Shown: positions 1-10,317 of the stretch, one piece after another
How positions within the stretch are numbered: position 1 is the stretch's first letter
Layout of the letters: the number at the start of each line of letters is the position of its first letter
DNA from: Campylobacter taeniopygiae
GTDB lineage: Bacteria > Campylobacterota > Campylobacteria > Campylobacterales > Campylobacteraceae
Reading direction: 5' to 3'
Assembly: GCF_005406225.1 (NCBI RefSeq)
Contig: NZ_NXLY01000014.1
Location: forward strand, 1 to 42,417
Length of the DNA: 42,417 bases
Translations under genes and position numbers: made by a program
Notes under the pieces: model-generated
What the model was told of the DNA's origin: nothing
The model's input: the letters and a program-made list of their open reading frames with translations, nothing else
Database searches by the model: none

Positions 1-83
1 TCTAATTCTTTTTCTTCCTTGCTTTTTATTAAAGCACAAGAGTTTAAAAATACTAAAGCTAAAATTGCCAAAATGATTTTCAT
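1..83 (-). CDS. Putative lipoprotein, 5' part only
   Basis: Reading leftward from ATG at 83, the frame stays open to the window edge and gives 27 residues starting MKIILAILALVFLNSCALIK. This is a short positively charged start, a hydrophobic core and a lipobox-like LNSC, as in secreted lipoproteins lipidated on the cysteine (C16), followed by a charged stretch (KSKEEKEL). A ribosome site AAGG lies about 6 bases upstream. The rest of the gene is outside the window, so its function cannot be read. The 91 bp up to the next gene is AT-rich and could hold its promoter. The lipobox has N at -2, which is tolerated but not the commonest residue. Confidence 0.65.
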   Translation of the reverse strand, partial: MKIILAILALVFLNSCALIKSKEEKEL

Positions 84-174
84 TTATAATCCTTGGTTTT
101 TAAGAATATAGTCTATTGTATAATAAGTTATATAAAATTTTTATGGATATATGTATTTTTATAAATAGTGTATT

Positions 175-2118
175 TTATATTTCTTTTTGCAAATTTTCGC
201 TTTTTTCTAAAACTGCAAAATACTCCATTTCAAGTGTTTCCAACTCTTCTTGTGCCTTTTGCAACTCTTCATAAAGTTTATTAATACCGATATTTTGATA
301 AACACTAGGATTTGACAAATCTTTATTTAATTGCTCAATTTGTTTTTCAATGATTTCTATTTTTTCTGGATGATGGTTTAAAATTTCATTTTCTTTATAG
401 CTTAATTTTTGGCTTTTTTTCTCTTTTTGATTGCTGTTTGAAATTGAATTTTCAAGACTTAAGGTAAAATTATCAAATTCGTGCAATTCTTTTTCATTTT
501 CAAGATATTCCGTATAAAGAGTATGTAAAATATTGATCGAAGAATTTCCCTCAAAAGCATAAATTTTATTCGCTATTTTATCAACAAAATACCTATCATG
601 AGATACAAATAAAATCGCTCCCTCAAAATTTAACAAATACTCTTCTAAAATATTAATCGTTGAGATATCTAAATCATTGGTTGGCTCATCAAGCACTAAA
701 ATATCATAAGTTTGAGTAAAAAGTAAAGCCAAAGCTACTCGATTTTTTTCTCCTCCACTTAATACAGAAACACTTTTATCTAAAAATTCTTTAGGAAATA
801 AAAAATTTTTCAAATATCCATAAACATGCATATTTTTATCTCTTACTTGAACTCTATCTCCACCATTAGGACAAAAAATTTCAAGCAAGGTTTTATCTGA
901 ATTTACCAAATTTCTAGCTTGATCAAAATACCCTATCTTAATTTCCCCTCTTTTAATCTCTCCGCTATCTTGCTTAATTTGCCCTAAAAGCATTTTTAAA
1001 AAAGTAGATTTTCCACAACCATTTTTTCCCACTATAGCTATACGCTCTCCTTGTAAAATACGGGCTGAAAAATCTCTAAAAAGCATTTTATCTTCTATAC
1101 TTTTACTCACATTCTTAATCTCAAATAACATTTTTTTTCGGTTCATTACCTTATCAGCATTAAAATTAAGCGTAGATCTTGAAATTTCAAGTCTCAAACG
1201 TTTTATAGCCCCTGGATTTTTTTTAGCCTCTTCTCGCATTCTTAAAATGCGCTCTTTTCTTCCCTCATTTCTTTTTAGCCTTGCTTTAACACCGCGTCTT
1301 AACCATTCTTCTTCACTTTTTAACTGCTTTAATAAAGTCTCATGACTCTTAGTAAGACTTTCTAAAATTTGTGCCTTTTTTTCAAGATAGTTTGCATATC
1401 CTCCTTTAAAAACACTTAATTTTCCATTTTCAATTTCCACACACTTATCAGCAATAGCATCAATAAAATAACGATCATGCGAAATAAAAATAACACACAT
1501 TTTAGATTCTTTTAACAAGTCCTCTAAAAAACTCGTCATATAAACATCTAAATGATTTGTTGGCTCATCAAGCAATAAAATATCAGGATTTTTTAATATG
1601 AGTATGCAAAGCCCTACCCTGCGTATCTCACCGCCACTTAATGTACATACTAAACGATCAATGTATTTTAATAGATCAAATTCTTTTAAAACGCGATTTA
1701 TCTTAGCTTCTATATTCCAAGCATCTTTGCTTTCTATCAAAGCCATAATCAAATCCATTTGTTTTAAATATTCTTTGTTTTCTGGATTTTGTTCTAATTT
1801 TAAATGGAGTTCTTCATATTCTTCTAAAGCGGTATAAATTTCTGAAAGCTCTTGTTTGATAGCATCCCTAACACTTAAATTTGCATGAAAATCTACATTT
1901 TGAGAAAGCATTGCAATGCTTTTTCCATTTTGTCTTATAACGCGACCGCTATCTAAATTTAAGACACCAAAGAGTATCTTTAAAAAAGTGGATTTTCCTT
2001 CTCCATTTTTACCAATAATAGCTATTTTTTCGCCATCATTGGCACTAAAATTTGCTTCATTTAAAACTATTTTTTCATCAAATCTTTTATTCGCATCAAT
2101 TAGATCAATAAGTGCCAT
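175..2118 (-). CDS. ABC-F family ATP-binding protein, Uup-like
   Basis: A 647-residue soluble protein with two tandem ABC ATPase domains and no membrane segment, the layout of the ABC-F family, which acts on ribosomes or nucleic acid rather than in transport. Domain 1 has Walker A GKNGEGKS (36-43), signature LSGGE (160-164) and Walker B LLLDEPTNHLD (181-191). Domain 2 has GKNGCGKS (364-371), LSGGE (453-457) and LVLDEPTNDLD (474-484). A basic, charged linker (about 245-310) joins them. The C-terminal 80 or so residues are charged and coiled-coil-like, as in Uup, which binds DNA or branched nucleic acid. It is the last gene of the minus-strand rpsA run, 43 bp after its neighbour, with AGGAAG upstream of the ATG. 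Exact subfamily is uncertain. Confidence 0.9.
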   Translation of the reverse strand: MALIDLIDANKRFDEKIVLNEANFSANDGEKIAIIGKNGEGKSTFLKILFGVLNLDSGRVIRQNGKSIAMLSQNVDFHANLSVRDAIKQELSEIYTALEEYEELHLKLEQNPENKEYLKQMDLIMALIESKDAWNIEAKINRVLKEFDLLKYIDRLVCTLSGGEIRRVGLCILILKNPDILLLDEPTNHLDVYMTSFLEDLLKESKMCVIFISHDRYFIDAIADKCVEIENGKLSVFKGGYANYLEKKAQILESLTKSHETLLKQLKSEEEWLRRGVKARLKRNEGRKERILRMREEAKKNPGAIKRLRLEISRSTLNFNADKVMNRKKMLFEIKNVSKSIEDKMLFRDFSARILQGERIAIVGKNGCGKSTFLKMLLGQIKQDSGEIKRGEIKIGYFDQARNLVNSDKTLLEIFCPNGGDRVQVRDKNMHVYGYLKNFLFPKEFLDKSVSVLSGGEKNRVALALLFTQTYDILVLDEPTNDLDISTINILEEYLLNFEGAILFVSHDRYFVDKIANKIYAFEGNSSINILHTLYTEYLENEKELHEFDNFTLSLENSISNSNQKEKKSQKLSYKENEILNHHPEKIEIIEKQIEQLNKDLSNPSVYQNIGINKLYEELQKAQEELETLEMEYFAVLEKSENLQKEI

Positions 2119-2161
2119 TATAATACTTCCTAGAAAAATAAATCAATGAATAAGAAATAAA

Positions 2162-2656
2162 TTAGAGCCAAATTTCTTTAGCTTGAGTGCTAATTTTATA
2201 TTTTTTGAGTTCTTTAATAATTTCATCAATAAGTTCTTTATTGTCAGTATCTAAAAAAATTTCTGGACTACCGCTAGATTTTAATAAAAAGTATTTCACA
2301 TCAAAAGATTTTAAAGTTTGCTTTAGACAAAATACTGAATAAATATCATTTTTATCTACAATGAGTTGATAATATTTGCTTTTTTCTTTTAAATCGCTAG
2401 TATCAACATCAACATAAAGATTAAATTGCTCTGCTGCAGGAGTGAAATTTTTGCTTGGCCACTTAGCAAGCTCTTCTTGCCAAGTAAAATCTTCATTATT
2501 TTTTTGCTGGCCTTCTTTTTCTATGCTTACATTATGAGCAAATTCAGGAATAAAATCTGAATTTGCTTTAAATTTAGAGATTAATACCAAAACCACTACA
2601 AATAAACTAAGCAATAATATGCTTAAAATGCCTATGGTTAGATATTTTTTTATCAT
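2162..2656 (-). CDS. Membrane-anchored hypothetical protein
   Basis: A 164-residue protein I recognise only by position (it matches the uncharacterised gene after rpsA in C. jejuni). Residues about 7-28 form one strong hydrophobic segment after MIKKYL, so it is probably anchored in the inner membrane with the rest in the periplasm. The C-terminal 70 residues (from about YYQLIVDKND) alternate strand-like and helix-like stretches and loosely resemble a SPOR-type fold, but no decisive motif is present. Its ATG overlaps the rpsA stop by one base (TAATG), which suggests translational coupling to rpsA. Function unknown. Confidence 0.8.
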   Translation of the reverse strand: MIKKYLTIGILSILLLSLFVVVLVLISKFKANSDFIPEFAHNVSIEKEGQQKNNEDFTWQEELAKWPSKNFTPAAEQFNLYVDVDTSDLKEKSKYYQLIVDKNDIYSVFCLKQTLKSFDVKYFLLKSSGSPEIFLDTDNKELIDEIIKELKKYKISTQAKEIWL

Positions 2657-4332
2657 TAAGCTAATTGATCTTTTATGATATCACCTAAAGTGATTTTATC
2701 ATTATCATTTATTTCATTTAAAACTTCGCGTTCTTTCATTTTAACTAAATTTTTAACACTTAAGCGAATTCTATTTTTCTTTTCATCGATGAAAACAATA
2801 GCTGCTTCAATTTCATCATCTATTTTCAAATTTTCTAAAGTTGAATTGCTAATATCTTCTTTATGAATAAGCGCATCAACATTTTGACTAAGCTCTACAA
2901 AAATACCAAAATCTTTAATATCGCGAATTCTACCTTTAACGATATCTCCAACTTTATGATTTTTAGCATATTCTTGAACTGGTGACTCACAAAGTTCTTT
3001 TGTACTAAGAGAAATCTTTTGATTTTCTGTATCTATTTTTATAATTTTTACCTTAACCTTGTCACCAACTTTAAATTTATCTTTACACTTATCGCTTCTT
3101 GACCAAGAGGCATCTTCATTATGCAATAATCCCTCAATCATACCAAGATTTATAAATGCTCCAAAAGCAGTTGTTAAAGTAACTTCGCCTTCTAAAACAT
3201 CTGATAATTTATATTTTTTCAAAAATTCATCAAAAGGCTTTGAAAGTAAATTTCTCAAAGAAACTCTTAAACGTCTTTCATCGGAATTTATTTCAATAAC
3301 TTCTACATCAATTTCTTGTCCCTTGCTTATATAATCTTTTGGGTTTTTAATATTTTTATCCCAAGAAATTTCACTGATGTGTAAAAATCCTTCAATATCA
3401 TTGCCTAAATCCACAAAAGCTCCATAAGGCTCTATATTTGAAACGATAACTTTAATTGTATCGCCTACTTCAAGACTATCTTTTATTTCACTCCAAGGAT
3501 CAGGCAAAGCTGCTTTAATAGATAATGAAAGGTGCTTACGTTCTTTATTGTAACTTATAACTTTAACTGGAACTTTATCGCCCTCTTTGTAAAAAAGACT
3601 TGGATTTACTGGACCCTTGTAAGAAATTTCACTATAATGAACCAATCCATCAATCCCACCTACATCAACAAACATACCATAAGTAGTAATTTTTTTAACT
3701 ATGCCTTCAATCACTCCTTGTTCTTGAGCGATATTATTGATCAGTTCTTTACGTTTTTTTCTTTCATCATCTAAAGTTTTCTTTCGAGAAACAATGATGC
3801 TTTGTTCCTCATGATCGATTTTAATAATCTTCACTTTAAAGGTTTTACCTAAAACATTATTACTTTCCTTAAAACCATATTGAGATCTAGGTAAAAAGAA
3901 TTCGATATCATTGTCATCAACAACAATAAGCCCGCCTTTATTTTTTCCAACTACTTTAACATTAAATATATTTTCAGAATCTTCTTCTTTGTAATTTTTA
4001 ATAAATTCAATCGCTTTTTCTTTTCTCAAAGCCTTTTTATGGGATAATAAAGATCTTCCGCCATAATAACCTACTACAGCAACTTTGATCCTATCTCCAG
4101 TTTTAAACAATAATTGTCCATCGTCTTTTTGAATTTCAGCAAGTGGCAAAATTCCCTCGGATTTTTTACCTATATCAACATAAACTTCATCATTCTTGAT
4201 CTCTACGATCACTCCTTCTGCCATTGCCTCTTCTTTTGATTTGTCAAAAGCATCTAAAAGTTGTCCAAAATCTTCTTCCTCGAAAAAATCATCCAAACCA
4301 CTTTGAACTTTATTGTTCGCCTCAATCATCAC
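2656..4332 (-). CDS. rpsA: 30S ribosomal protein S1
   Basis: A 558-residue protein made of successive S1 (OB-fold) RNA-binding repeats, about six, with repeated features such as GMFVDVGGIDGLVHYSEIS, GAFVDLGNDIEGFLHISEIS and GIFVELSQNVDALIHKEDIS. It binds mRNA on the small subunit and helps start translation. Length fits the bacterial S1 family. The first two residues are both Met, so the start could be 4332 or 4329. It follows ispH by 112 bp, the largest gap in this operon, so it may have its own promoter there. It overlaps the next gene by one base (TAATG). The ispH-rpsA linkage is also found in other epsilonproteobacteria. Confidence 0.97.
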   Translation of the reverse strand: MMIEANNKVQSGLDDFFEEEDFGQLLDAFDKSKEEAMAEGVIVEIKNDEVYVDIGKKSEGILPLAEIQKDDGQLLFKTGDRIKVAVVGYYGGRSLLSHKKALRKEKAIEFIKNYKEEDSENIFNVKVVGKNKGGLIVVDDNDIEFFLPRSQYGFKESNNVLGKTFKVKIIKIDHEEQSIIVSRKKTLDDERKKRKELINNIAQEQGVIEGIVKKITTYGMFVDVGGIDGLVHYSEISYKGPVNPSLFYKEGDKVPVKVISYNKERKHLSLSIKAALPDPWSEIKDSLEVGDTIKVIVSNIEPYGAFVDLGNDIEGFLHISEISWDKNIKNPKDYISKGQEIDVEVIEINSDERRLRVSLRNLLSKPFDEFLKKYKLSDVLEGEVTLTTAFGAFINLGMIEGLLHNEDASWSRSDKCKDKFKVGDKVKVKIIKIDTENQKISLSTKELCESPVQEYAKNHKVGDIVKGRIRDIKDFGIFVELSQNVDALIHKEDISNSTLENLKIDDEIEAAIVFIDEKKNRIRLSVKNLVKMKEREVLNEINDNDKITLGDIIKDQLA

Positions 4333-4444
4333 TGTCCTTTAAAATAATTTTAAATTTCCTCATTCTAAATATTAAAAATTTAGCTTTTGTTAATTTTTTA
4401 AATTGTAGTTTTATTTAGCTTTTAAAAAAATAAAATATTGTGCT

Positions 4445-5275
4445 TTAATCAACAAAAGTTTTAATTTTAGCAATTACCTTATCTATAATCCAATCTGGAG
4501 TGCTAGCACCTGCACTAATTCCACAATGTTTTTTATTCAAAAACCATTCTTTTTTTAATTCTTCTTCTGTCTCAATAAGATAGCTATCTTCACAATGCAT
4601 TTTTGCTATTAAAAAAAGTTGCTTAGTATTGGCCGAATTCTTACCACCTACAACCACTACCACATCGCTTTTTGCAGAAAGTTCTTTAATGGCATCTTGA
4701 TTTTTAAATGTTGCATCGCAAATGGTATTAAAAACCCTAACTTCTTTAACCCTTAGCATTAAAAAATTAACTATTTCCATAAAATGTTCAGGTTTTTTAG
4801 TTGTTTGGCTTACCACAGCAATCTTATTTGGCAACTTAATATTTTCAAGTTCTTTTTTATCTAAAACAACGTAAGCTTTTGTACTTACATAGCTTTTCAC
4901 GCCTTTCACCTCTGGATGATTTTCATCACCAAAAATAACGACTTCATAACCTTCATCACTCATGCGTTCGCAAATTTGCTGAGGCTTTGTTACAAAAGGA
5001 CACGTTGCATCAAAAATTTCAATGTTTCTTTTTTTTAGATCAGCCAAATCTTGCTTTGTGATACCATGAGTTCTTATAATGGCTTTTTTTTCATTGCTTA
5101 ATGCATTAATATCCTCTAAGGTTTTCACATTGAAATCTTTTTGCAAACGTAAAATTTCTTCATTGTTATGTATAAGTGGGCCTATAGTTGCAGCATCCTT
5201 AATTTGTTCAGCTTTTTTAATTGCTCTTTTTACCCCAAAACAAAAACCATAGTTCTTGGCTAATTCAATAATCAA
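4445..5275 (-). CDS. ispH: 4-hydroxy-3-methylbut-2-enyl diphosphate reductase
   Basis: The last enzyme of the MEP isoprenoid pathway. It reduces HMBPP to IPP and DMAPP with an iron-sulfur cluster. The three cluster cysteines are visible at C12 (YGFCFGVKRA), C92 (DATCPFV) and C186 (TICDATF), and the GGKNSANTKQL stretch near the C-terminal third is typical. The 276-residue length is normal for bacteria. The start at 5275 lies inside aroA, an 11-bp overlap, so translation is probably coupled. Older annotations call it lytB. Confidence 0.96.
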   Translation of the reverse strand: MIIELAKNYGFCFGVKRAIKKAEQIKDAATIGPLIHNNEEILRLQKDFNVKTLEDINALSNEKKAIIRTHGITKQDLADLKKRNIEIFDATCPFVTKPQQICERMSDEGYEVVIFGDENHPEVKGVKSYVSTKAYVVLDKKELENIKLPNKIAVVSQTTKKPEHFMEIVNFLMLRVKEVRVFNTICDATFKNQDAIKELSAKSDVVVVVGGKNSANTKQLFLIAKMHCEDSYLIETEEELKKEWFLNKKHCGISAGASTPDWIIDKVIAKIKTFVD

Positions 5276-6548
5276 TTTTTACCCCTAATCTTTTTAAAAT
5301 TTCTATAAAATTTGGAAAAGAAGTTTCAATGCATTCAAAATCATCAATTTCCATTCCGCAAATCATACCCAAAATAGCAAAACTCATAGCAATACGATGA
5401 TCCTTATAACTTTTTATTTTAGCTTTATTTACTTTTCCACCTTCTATCTTAAAACCATCTTCAAATTCCTCAACCTTAACTCCGCAAAGCCTCAAATTTG
5501 AAACTATAGCATGAATTCTATCGCTTTCTTTAACTCTAAGCTCTTGTGCATTTTTAAGTATAGAAACCCCATTGGCTAAAGCAAAAGCGATAGCTAAAGC
5601 AGGAATTTCATCTATAAGCCACGCTATATTTTCTTTAAGCTCAATTCCTTTCAGTTTGCTAAAACTCGCTTCAATCTCTCCTATACTCTCAAAATGATTT
5701 TGAGTGATTTTTATTTCTATTTTAGCTCCCATTTTTTGTAAAATTTTATAAGCTTCTATGCGAGTAGGATTTAACAAAACATTGCTTATTTTTATTTTTG
5801 AATTGGGGATAATTATTGCTGCAAGTACAAAATAAAAGGCTGAAGATGGATCGTTAGGAATTTCGATATCTTGTTCTTTTAGGGACTCTTTTAAATTTGA
5901 TATTTCAATTTTTAAACCATCTTCACTTATTTTTAAAGGAGCACCCATTGCTTTTAACATATTCTCACTATGATTTCTACTCAATTTTGGTTCTTTAAAT
6001 ACAGAATTTCCATTTGCATTTAAAGCCGATAAAATCATAGCCGTTTTAACTTGAGCTGATGAAATTTGACTCTCGTGATTAAAAGAATGTAATTTTTGTC
6101 CCTCTATGCAAATTGGCGCTAAATTTGCGTCCTCTCTGCCATAAATTTTTGCTCCGATATTTTTAAGAGGATTGCAAATTCTTTTCATAGGGCGGTTATT
6201 TAAAGATGTATCTCCGCTTAAGACAAAAAAACCAGAAATTCCTGATAAAAATCCTATCATTAAACGCATAAGAGTTCCGGAATTCCCACAATATAATATA
6301 TCCTTAGGGGATAAAATTTTTCTAGGTGGAATTATACTTACATTTGATCCATAAATCTTAATTTCAGCACCTAACTTTTTTAAGATTTCGAGTGTGTTTA
6401 AAGTATCTTGAGCTAAGAGATAATTCTTAGCTTTATTTTCTTTTTTTGTTAAAAGAGAAAAGATCGCAAAACGATGAGAAATGCTTTTATCTGCTGCAAT
6501 ATCTGAAATTTCTATTTCAAAGCTATCAGATAAAGCATGAATAATCAT
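5265..6548 (-). CDS. aroA: 3-phosphoshikimate 1-carboxyvinyltransferase (EPSP synthase)
   Basis: Shikimate pathway enzyme that joins PEP to shikimate-3-phosphate on the way to aromatic amino acids. It has 427 residues, the usual length. Visible signature motifs are DKSISHR (20-26, substrate binding), CGNSGTLMR (88-96) and LRVKESDRI in the C-terminal half. It overlaps pheT by 4 bp (ATGA) upstream and ispH by 11 bp downstream, so it sits in the middle of a coupled operon. Its place behind the Phe-tRNA synthetase genes ties aromatic synthesis to phenylalanine use. Confidence 0.96.
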   Translation of the reverse strand: MIIHALSDSFEIEISDIAADKSISHRFAIFSLLTKKENKAKNYLLAQDTLNTLEILKKLGAEIKIYGSNVSIIPPRKILSPKDILYCGNSGTLMRLMIGFLSGISGFFVLSGDTSLNNRPMKRICNPLKNIGAKIYGREDANLAPICIEGQKLHSFNHESQISSAQVKTAMILSALNANGNSVFKEPKLSRNHSENMLKAMGAPLKISEDGLKIEISNLKESLKEQDIEIPNDPSSAFYFVLAAIIIPNSKIKISNVLLNPTRIEAYKILQKMGAKIEIKITQNHFESIGEIEASFSKLKGIELKENIAWLIDEIPALAIAFALANGVSILKNAQELRVKESDRIHAIVSNLRLCGVKVEEFEDGFKIEGGKVNKAKIKSYKDHRIAMSFAILGMICGMEIDDFECIETSFPNFIEILKRLGVKIDY

Positions 6549-8866
6549 CTTAAATCAAGACCCATTTCTTTTAATTTTTGTATAATCTTATCCATACTTT
6601 CTACAATTTGTTTATCTTCTAAAGTTTTATTCATATCTCTAAAAACGAAGGCTATGGTTAAACTATAAAAATCTTTAAGGTTTTCATCGCTATATAAATC
6701 CACCAATCTAAAATTTTCAAGTATTTCTAAATTTAATTCTTCTATAGCTTTTTTAATGCCCTCATACGCATATCCTTTAGGAACTAATACGCTAAGATCC
6801 CTATTTACAGCAGGAAATTTAGAATAATTTTTAGCAACCTTTTTCTCTTCTTTGATGAGATCTAAATTTAATTCACAAACATATGTTTTCATTAAGTCTT
6901 TTTCATTTTCTAATTTCAAATGCAAACGACCAATAAAACCTATATTTTTATCACCTATAAATATTTCTGCTTGCTCATAAGGACTTAAAAAACTATAATG
7001 AGAAAACTTGAGTTTAAAATCACCTATAATGTTTTTAATATCTAAAAGAAAATCATAAAAATTCACAAATCTTGGCTTGGCTTTATTTGCGATTTTAGGC
7101 TCTTCTTTATAACCTGAATGCACAAAAGCGATTTTATTGATTTCCTCTGTGTCTTTAGAAAAAATAGATCCTGATTCAAAAAGTTTAATGATTTTTTTTG
7201 AATTTTTTGTATTTAAGCTAACAGCATTTAAAAGATGATTTAATAAAGTCGTTCTTAAGGTATTTAACTCATTAGTTATCGGATTTAAAAGTTTTATTTT
7301 TACAGTATCAAATCCTAAATTTTCAAGCTCTTCGCTATTATCTAAAACATAATGCAAACTTTCAAAATAGCCATTATTTACAGCATTTTTTCTTAATTCT
7401 AAAAGTTTTTTATAAGAAAAATAAGTTAAATTAAGACGATTTTTTCCTAAAAATTCTAAATTTTTAGAAACTATATTATTAATCCCTATCATCCTAACGA
7501 TTTCTTCGCAAATATCTGCCAAATTACTTACGTCTGGTCTATGTATTGGAACTTCAGCATTCATTAATTTATCATCTAAAAGTATTATTTTAAAACCTAA
7601 TTTTTTCAAAATATTTAAGATATCATCCTTATCGATATCTTGACCTATGATATTATTAATATGATCAATATTTATAGGTATGGTTAAAAGTTTTTTATCA
7701 AGTAAAACTTGCTGAGAGGAACTATATATACTTAAATTAGGATTTTGTTTAAGAATATTAAGTAAAAAATCCATTCCTAAATATAATTTAGGCTCGCTCC
7801 CCCTAAAACTTCTATAAAAAATTTTTTCATCTTGTTTTTTATAATTTGACTTTGCATTAGCTATCACATTAGGATCTGTATAATTAGCTTCAATAATTAC
7901 TAGCTTAGAAGTCTCTTTACATTTATATTCTTGCTCTTGATAAAAGCCGCTAATACTTAAAGTTTTATTTTGGCAAGAAATTTTTGTTTCTCCTAATTTT
8001 TCTTTACTCAAATTTAAAGTGATTTCCTCATTTTCTTTAGTAAAATCGCTTAAATCATAAGCATTAAACAAAACACCTGTTGAATGTATAACATAATTTA
8101 ATAAATTTTGTATAGGATTATTTTCTAAATTTTCAATTTGAGCTAAACGTAAAGAAATGATCAAATCTAGTTGCAAATCATCTTTAATCTCTATAGCTCT
8201 GTAATTATAAAAACTATGTAAATCTTTTTGCGCATTAAGACGCAAAACTCTTCCTATACCTAACACATTTTCATTCTCTTTGAAAGACTTAAGCTCTTTT
8301 AAATTTAAATTAAAAGCTACGGCTAAATCTCGTGCTATGCCGTATATACTAAGGCAATCCCCCCTATTTGGAGTTAATTCAACCTCAATCAATACATCAT
8401 TAAAAATTTCATAGGAATTTAACTCTTTTCCAAGCTCTAAAGTACCTATACTTTCATCTAAAACCATAATACCTTCATTAGTTTTACCAAAACCTAATTC
8501 TAAGCTTGAACAAAGCATACCATGAGAATCTACCCCTCTTAGCTTAGCATCTTTAATTTCCATCCCATTTGGCATACAAGCACCTTTAAGTGCCACAGCA
8601 ACATATTGTCCTTGTTCTACATTTTTAGCACCACATACAATTTGCAAGATCTCATTTCCAACATCCACTTGACAAATGCTGAGTTTATCAGAATTTTCAT
8701 GTTTTATTTTCTCTTTTACAAAACCCACTACAACTTTGCTAGGAGCTTTTAAATTGCAAACTTTATCAACTTCAATACCTATAGAATTTAATTTAAAAAC
8801 AATTTCTTCAGCGCTTATACTCTCAAGATCTAACCAATCACTTAACCAACTTTTAGTAATTATCAT
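6545..8866 (-). CDS. pheT: Phenylalanine--tRNA ligase beta subunit
   Basis: Large subunit of the heterotetrameric Phe-tRNA synthetase, 773 residues, full length. In order: an N-terminal tRNA-binding (EMAP-type) domain around residues 40-150, a B3/B4 editing region in the middle, a B5 domain with [17 protein letters not shown], and a C-terminal anticodon-binding (FDX-ACB) domain with [13 protein letters not shown]. It overlaps pheS by 4 bp upstream and aroA by 4 bp downstream. A run of six C at about 8349-8354 lies in its coding sequence but is too short to suggest phase variation. Confidence 0.96.
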   Translation of the reverse strand: MIITKSWLSDWLDLESISAEEIVFKLNSIGIEVDKVCNLKAPSKVVVGFVKEKIKHENSDKLSICQVDVGNEILQIVCGAKNVEQGQYVAVALKGACMPNGMEIKDAKLRGVDSHGMLCSSLELGFGKTNEGIMVLDESIGTLELGKELNSYEIFNDVLIEVELTPNRGDCLSIYGIARDLAVAFNLNLKELKSFKENENVLGIGRVLRLNAQKDLHSFYNYRAIEIKDDLQLDLIISLRLAQIENLENNPIQNLLNYVIHSTGVLFNAYDLSDFTKENEEITLNLSKEKLGETKISCQNKTLSISGFYQEQEYKCKETSKLVIIEANYTDPNVIANAKSNYKKQDEKIFYRSFRGSEPKLYLGMDFLLNILKQNPNLSIYSSSQQVLLDKKLLTIPINIDHINNIIGQDIDKDDILNILKKLGFKIILLDDKLMNAEVPIHRPDVSNLADICEEIVRMIGINNIVSKNLEFLGKNRLNLTYFSYKKLLELRKNAVNNGYFESLHYVLDNSEELENLGFDTVKIKLLNPITNELNTLRTTLLNHLLNAVSLNTKNSKKIIKLFESGSIFSKDTEEINKIAFVHSGYKEEPKIANKAKPRFVNFYDFLLDIKNIIGDFKLKFSHYSFLSPYEQAEIFIGDKNIGFIGRLHLKLENEKDLMKTYVCELNLDLIKEEKKVAKNYSKFPAVNRDLSVLVPKGYAYEGIKKAIEELNLEILENFRLVDLYSDENLKDFYSLTIAFVFRDMNKTLEDKQIVESMDKIIQKLKEMGLDLR

Positions 8867-9855
8867 CTAAATTGCTCCAATAATCTTAAATCGCCTTCAA
8901 ATAAAGATCTCAAATCAGGAATTTGGTGCAAAAGCATAGCAAAACGTTCCACCCCAAGACCAAAGGCATAACCACTTACATTTTTATAACCTATAAAATT
9001 AAATACATTAGGATCAACAATTCCACATCCTAAAACCTCTAACCATCCTGTTTGTTTGCATACCCTACAACCACTTCCTTTGCAAAATACGCAAGAAATA
9101 TCCACTTCAGCCGAAGGTTCAGTGAAAGGAAAAAAACTAGGACGAAAGCGAATTTTTACGTCATCAAACATAAAATGTAAAAAATCTTCTAAAATACTTT
9201 TTAAGTGTGCAAAGCTTACTTTTTGCCCTTCTTCTACAACTAGTCCTTCTATTTGATGAAACATTGGAGTATGAGTTATATCAAAATCTCTTCTAAAAAC
9301 CGCACCAGGTGCTATCATTCTAATAGGAGGTTTTTGGGTTAGCATCGTTCTAATTTGCACTGGTGAAGTTTGAGTTCTCAAAAGTCTTTTATCATCAAAA
9401 TAAAAAGTATCTTGCATATCTCTAGCTGGATGAGATTTTGGCAAATTTAAAGCTTCAAAATTATGAAATTCATCCTCGATTAAAGGACCTTTTTCTATAC
9501 TAAAATTCAAACTTAAAAAATATTCTATGATTTTATCCATAGTGCTCATTACAGGGTGTAAAGCACCTTTTGTTACATTTTCATCAAAATAATTAAAATC
9601 AAGCACATCTTGTTTCATTTTTTCTTCAAGTGCAAGATTTTCCAAAATTTTAAATTTGGCCAAATAGGCTTTATTGAAAGCTTCTTTTTCTAAATTTAAA
9701 GTAGCAGCTAATTCTTTTTTAGCATCGCCTTCTAAATTTTTAAGTTTTGAAAAACTTTCTGTTAAAACGCCTTTTTTACCAAGAACTGAAATTCTAAGTG
9801 CCTCTAAATCATTTAAATTATTACACTCTTCAACTTGTTTAATAAAATTTTGCAA
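8863..9855 (-). CDS. pheS: Phenylalanine--tRNA ligase alpha subunit
   Basis: Catalytic subunit of class II Phe-tRNA synthetase, 330 residues. Motif 2 is seen as [19 protein letters not shown] and motif 3 as [12 protein letters not shown] near the C-terminus. The N-terminal ~90 residues form the charged coiled-coil arm. The start is TTG at 9855: an in-frame TAA lies two codons upstream, so no earlier start is possible, and a GGGG ribosome site precedes it. It is the first gene of the operon and faces the HIT gene across 125 bp, which must hold both promoters. I found no obvious Phe-rich leader peptide there. Confidence 0.96.
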   Translation of the reverse strand: MQNFIKQVEECNNLNDLEALRISVLGKKGVLTESFSKLKNLEGDAKKELAATLNLEKEAFNKAYLAKFKILENLALEEKMKQDVLDFNYFDENVTKGALHPVMSTMDKIIEYFLSLNFSIEKGPLIEDEFHNFEALNLPKSHPARDMQDTFYFDDKRLLRTQTSPVQIRTMLTQKPPIRMIAPGAVFRRDFDITHTPMFHQIEGLVVEEGQKVSFAHLKSILEDFLHFMFDDVKIRFRPSFFPFTEPSAEVDISCVFCKGSGCRVCKQTGWLEVLGCGIVDPNVFNFIGYKNVSGYAFGLGVERFAMLLHQIPDLRSLFEGDLRLLEQFR

Positions 9856-9939
9856 TTTTTACCCCAATCAAAGTGAAATCTGATTTTAATTTTATTAAAA
9901 AGTATTTTAAATTCAGCATAAAAATTAAACTTTTAGAGA

Positions 9940-9945
9940 TATAAT
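9940..9945 (+). promoter_or_regulatory. Sigma-70 -10 box for the HIT gene
   Basis: TATAAT sits 36 bp upstream of the HIT gene ATG, in an AT-rich region typical of Campylobacter promoters, which often lack a clear -35 box. The ribosome site AAGGAG follows at 9970-9975. Read by eye, no transcript evidence. Confidence 0.6.
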
Positions 9946-9980
9946 TCTAAATTATTAATATTCAATGACAAGGAGAATAC

Positions 9981-10316
9981 ATGCAAGAAAAAACAGTTTT
10001 TGAACTTATAGTTGAAGGTAAAATTCCATGCAATAAAGTACTTGAAAACAATGATTTTCTAGCTTTTCACGATATCGCTCCAAAAGCTCCTATTCATGTG
10101 CTTATTATTCCAAAAAAACATTTTAAAAATTTTCAAGAATTTGATCCAGAACTTATGGCAAAAATGACAAGCTTTATCCAAGAATTAGCCATATTGCTAA
10201 ATATCCATGAAAGCGGGTATAAATTGATAACAAATTGTGGAAAAGATAGCGGACAAGAAGTGTTTCATTTGCATTTTCATATGCTTGGAGGTTTTACAAC
10301 CCCACAAAAGCAATAA
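9981..10316 (+). CDS. HIT family (HINT-like) nucleotide hydrolase
   Basis: A 111-residue single-domain protein of the histidine triad superfamily, which hydrolyses phosphoramidate bonds on nucleotides such as AMP-lysine. The triad HLHFH is at H96, H98 and H100, just before MLGG, the standard C-terminal position. AAGGAG lies 5 bases upstream of the ATG and a TATAAT 36 bp upstream. It stands alone and convergently meets the next gene: only one base separates the two stop codons, leaving no room for a terminator. Physiological substrate unknown. Confidence 0.93.
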   Translation: MQEKTVFELIVEGKIPCNKVLENNDFLAFHDIAPKAPIHVLIIPKKHFKNFQEFDPELMAKMTSFIQELAILLNIHESGYKLITNCGKDSGQEVFHLHFHMLGGFTTPQKQ

Positions 10317-10317
10317 A

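Noticed and set aside
8349-8354. Six-C tract in pheT as a contingency locus
   Set aside because: Too short, and it lies within an essential gene.
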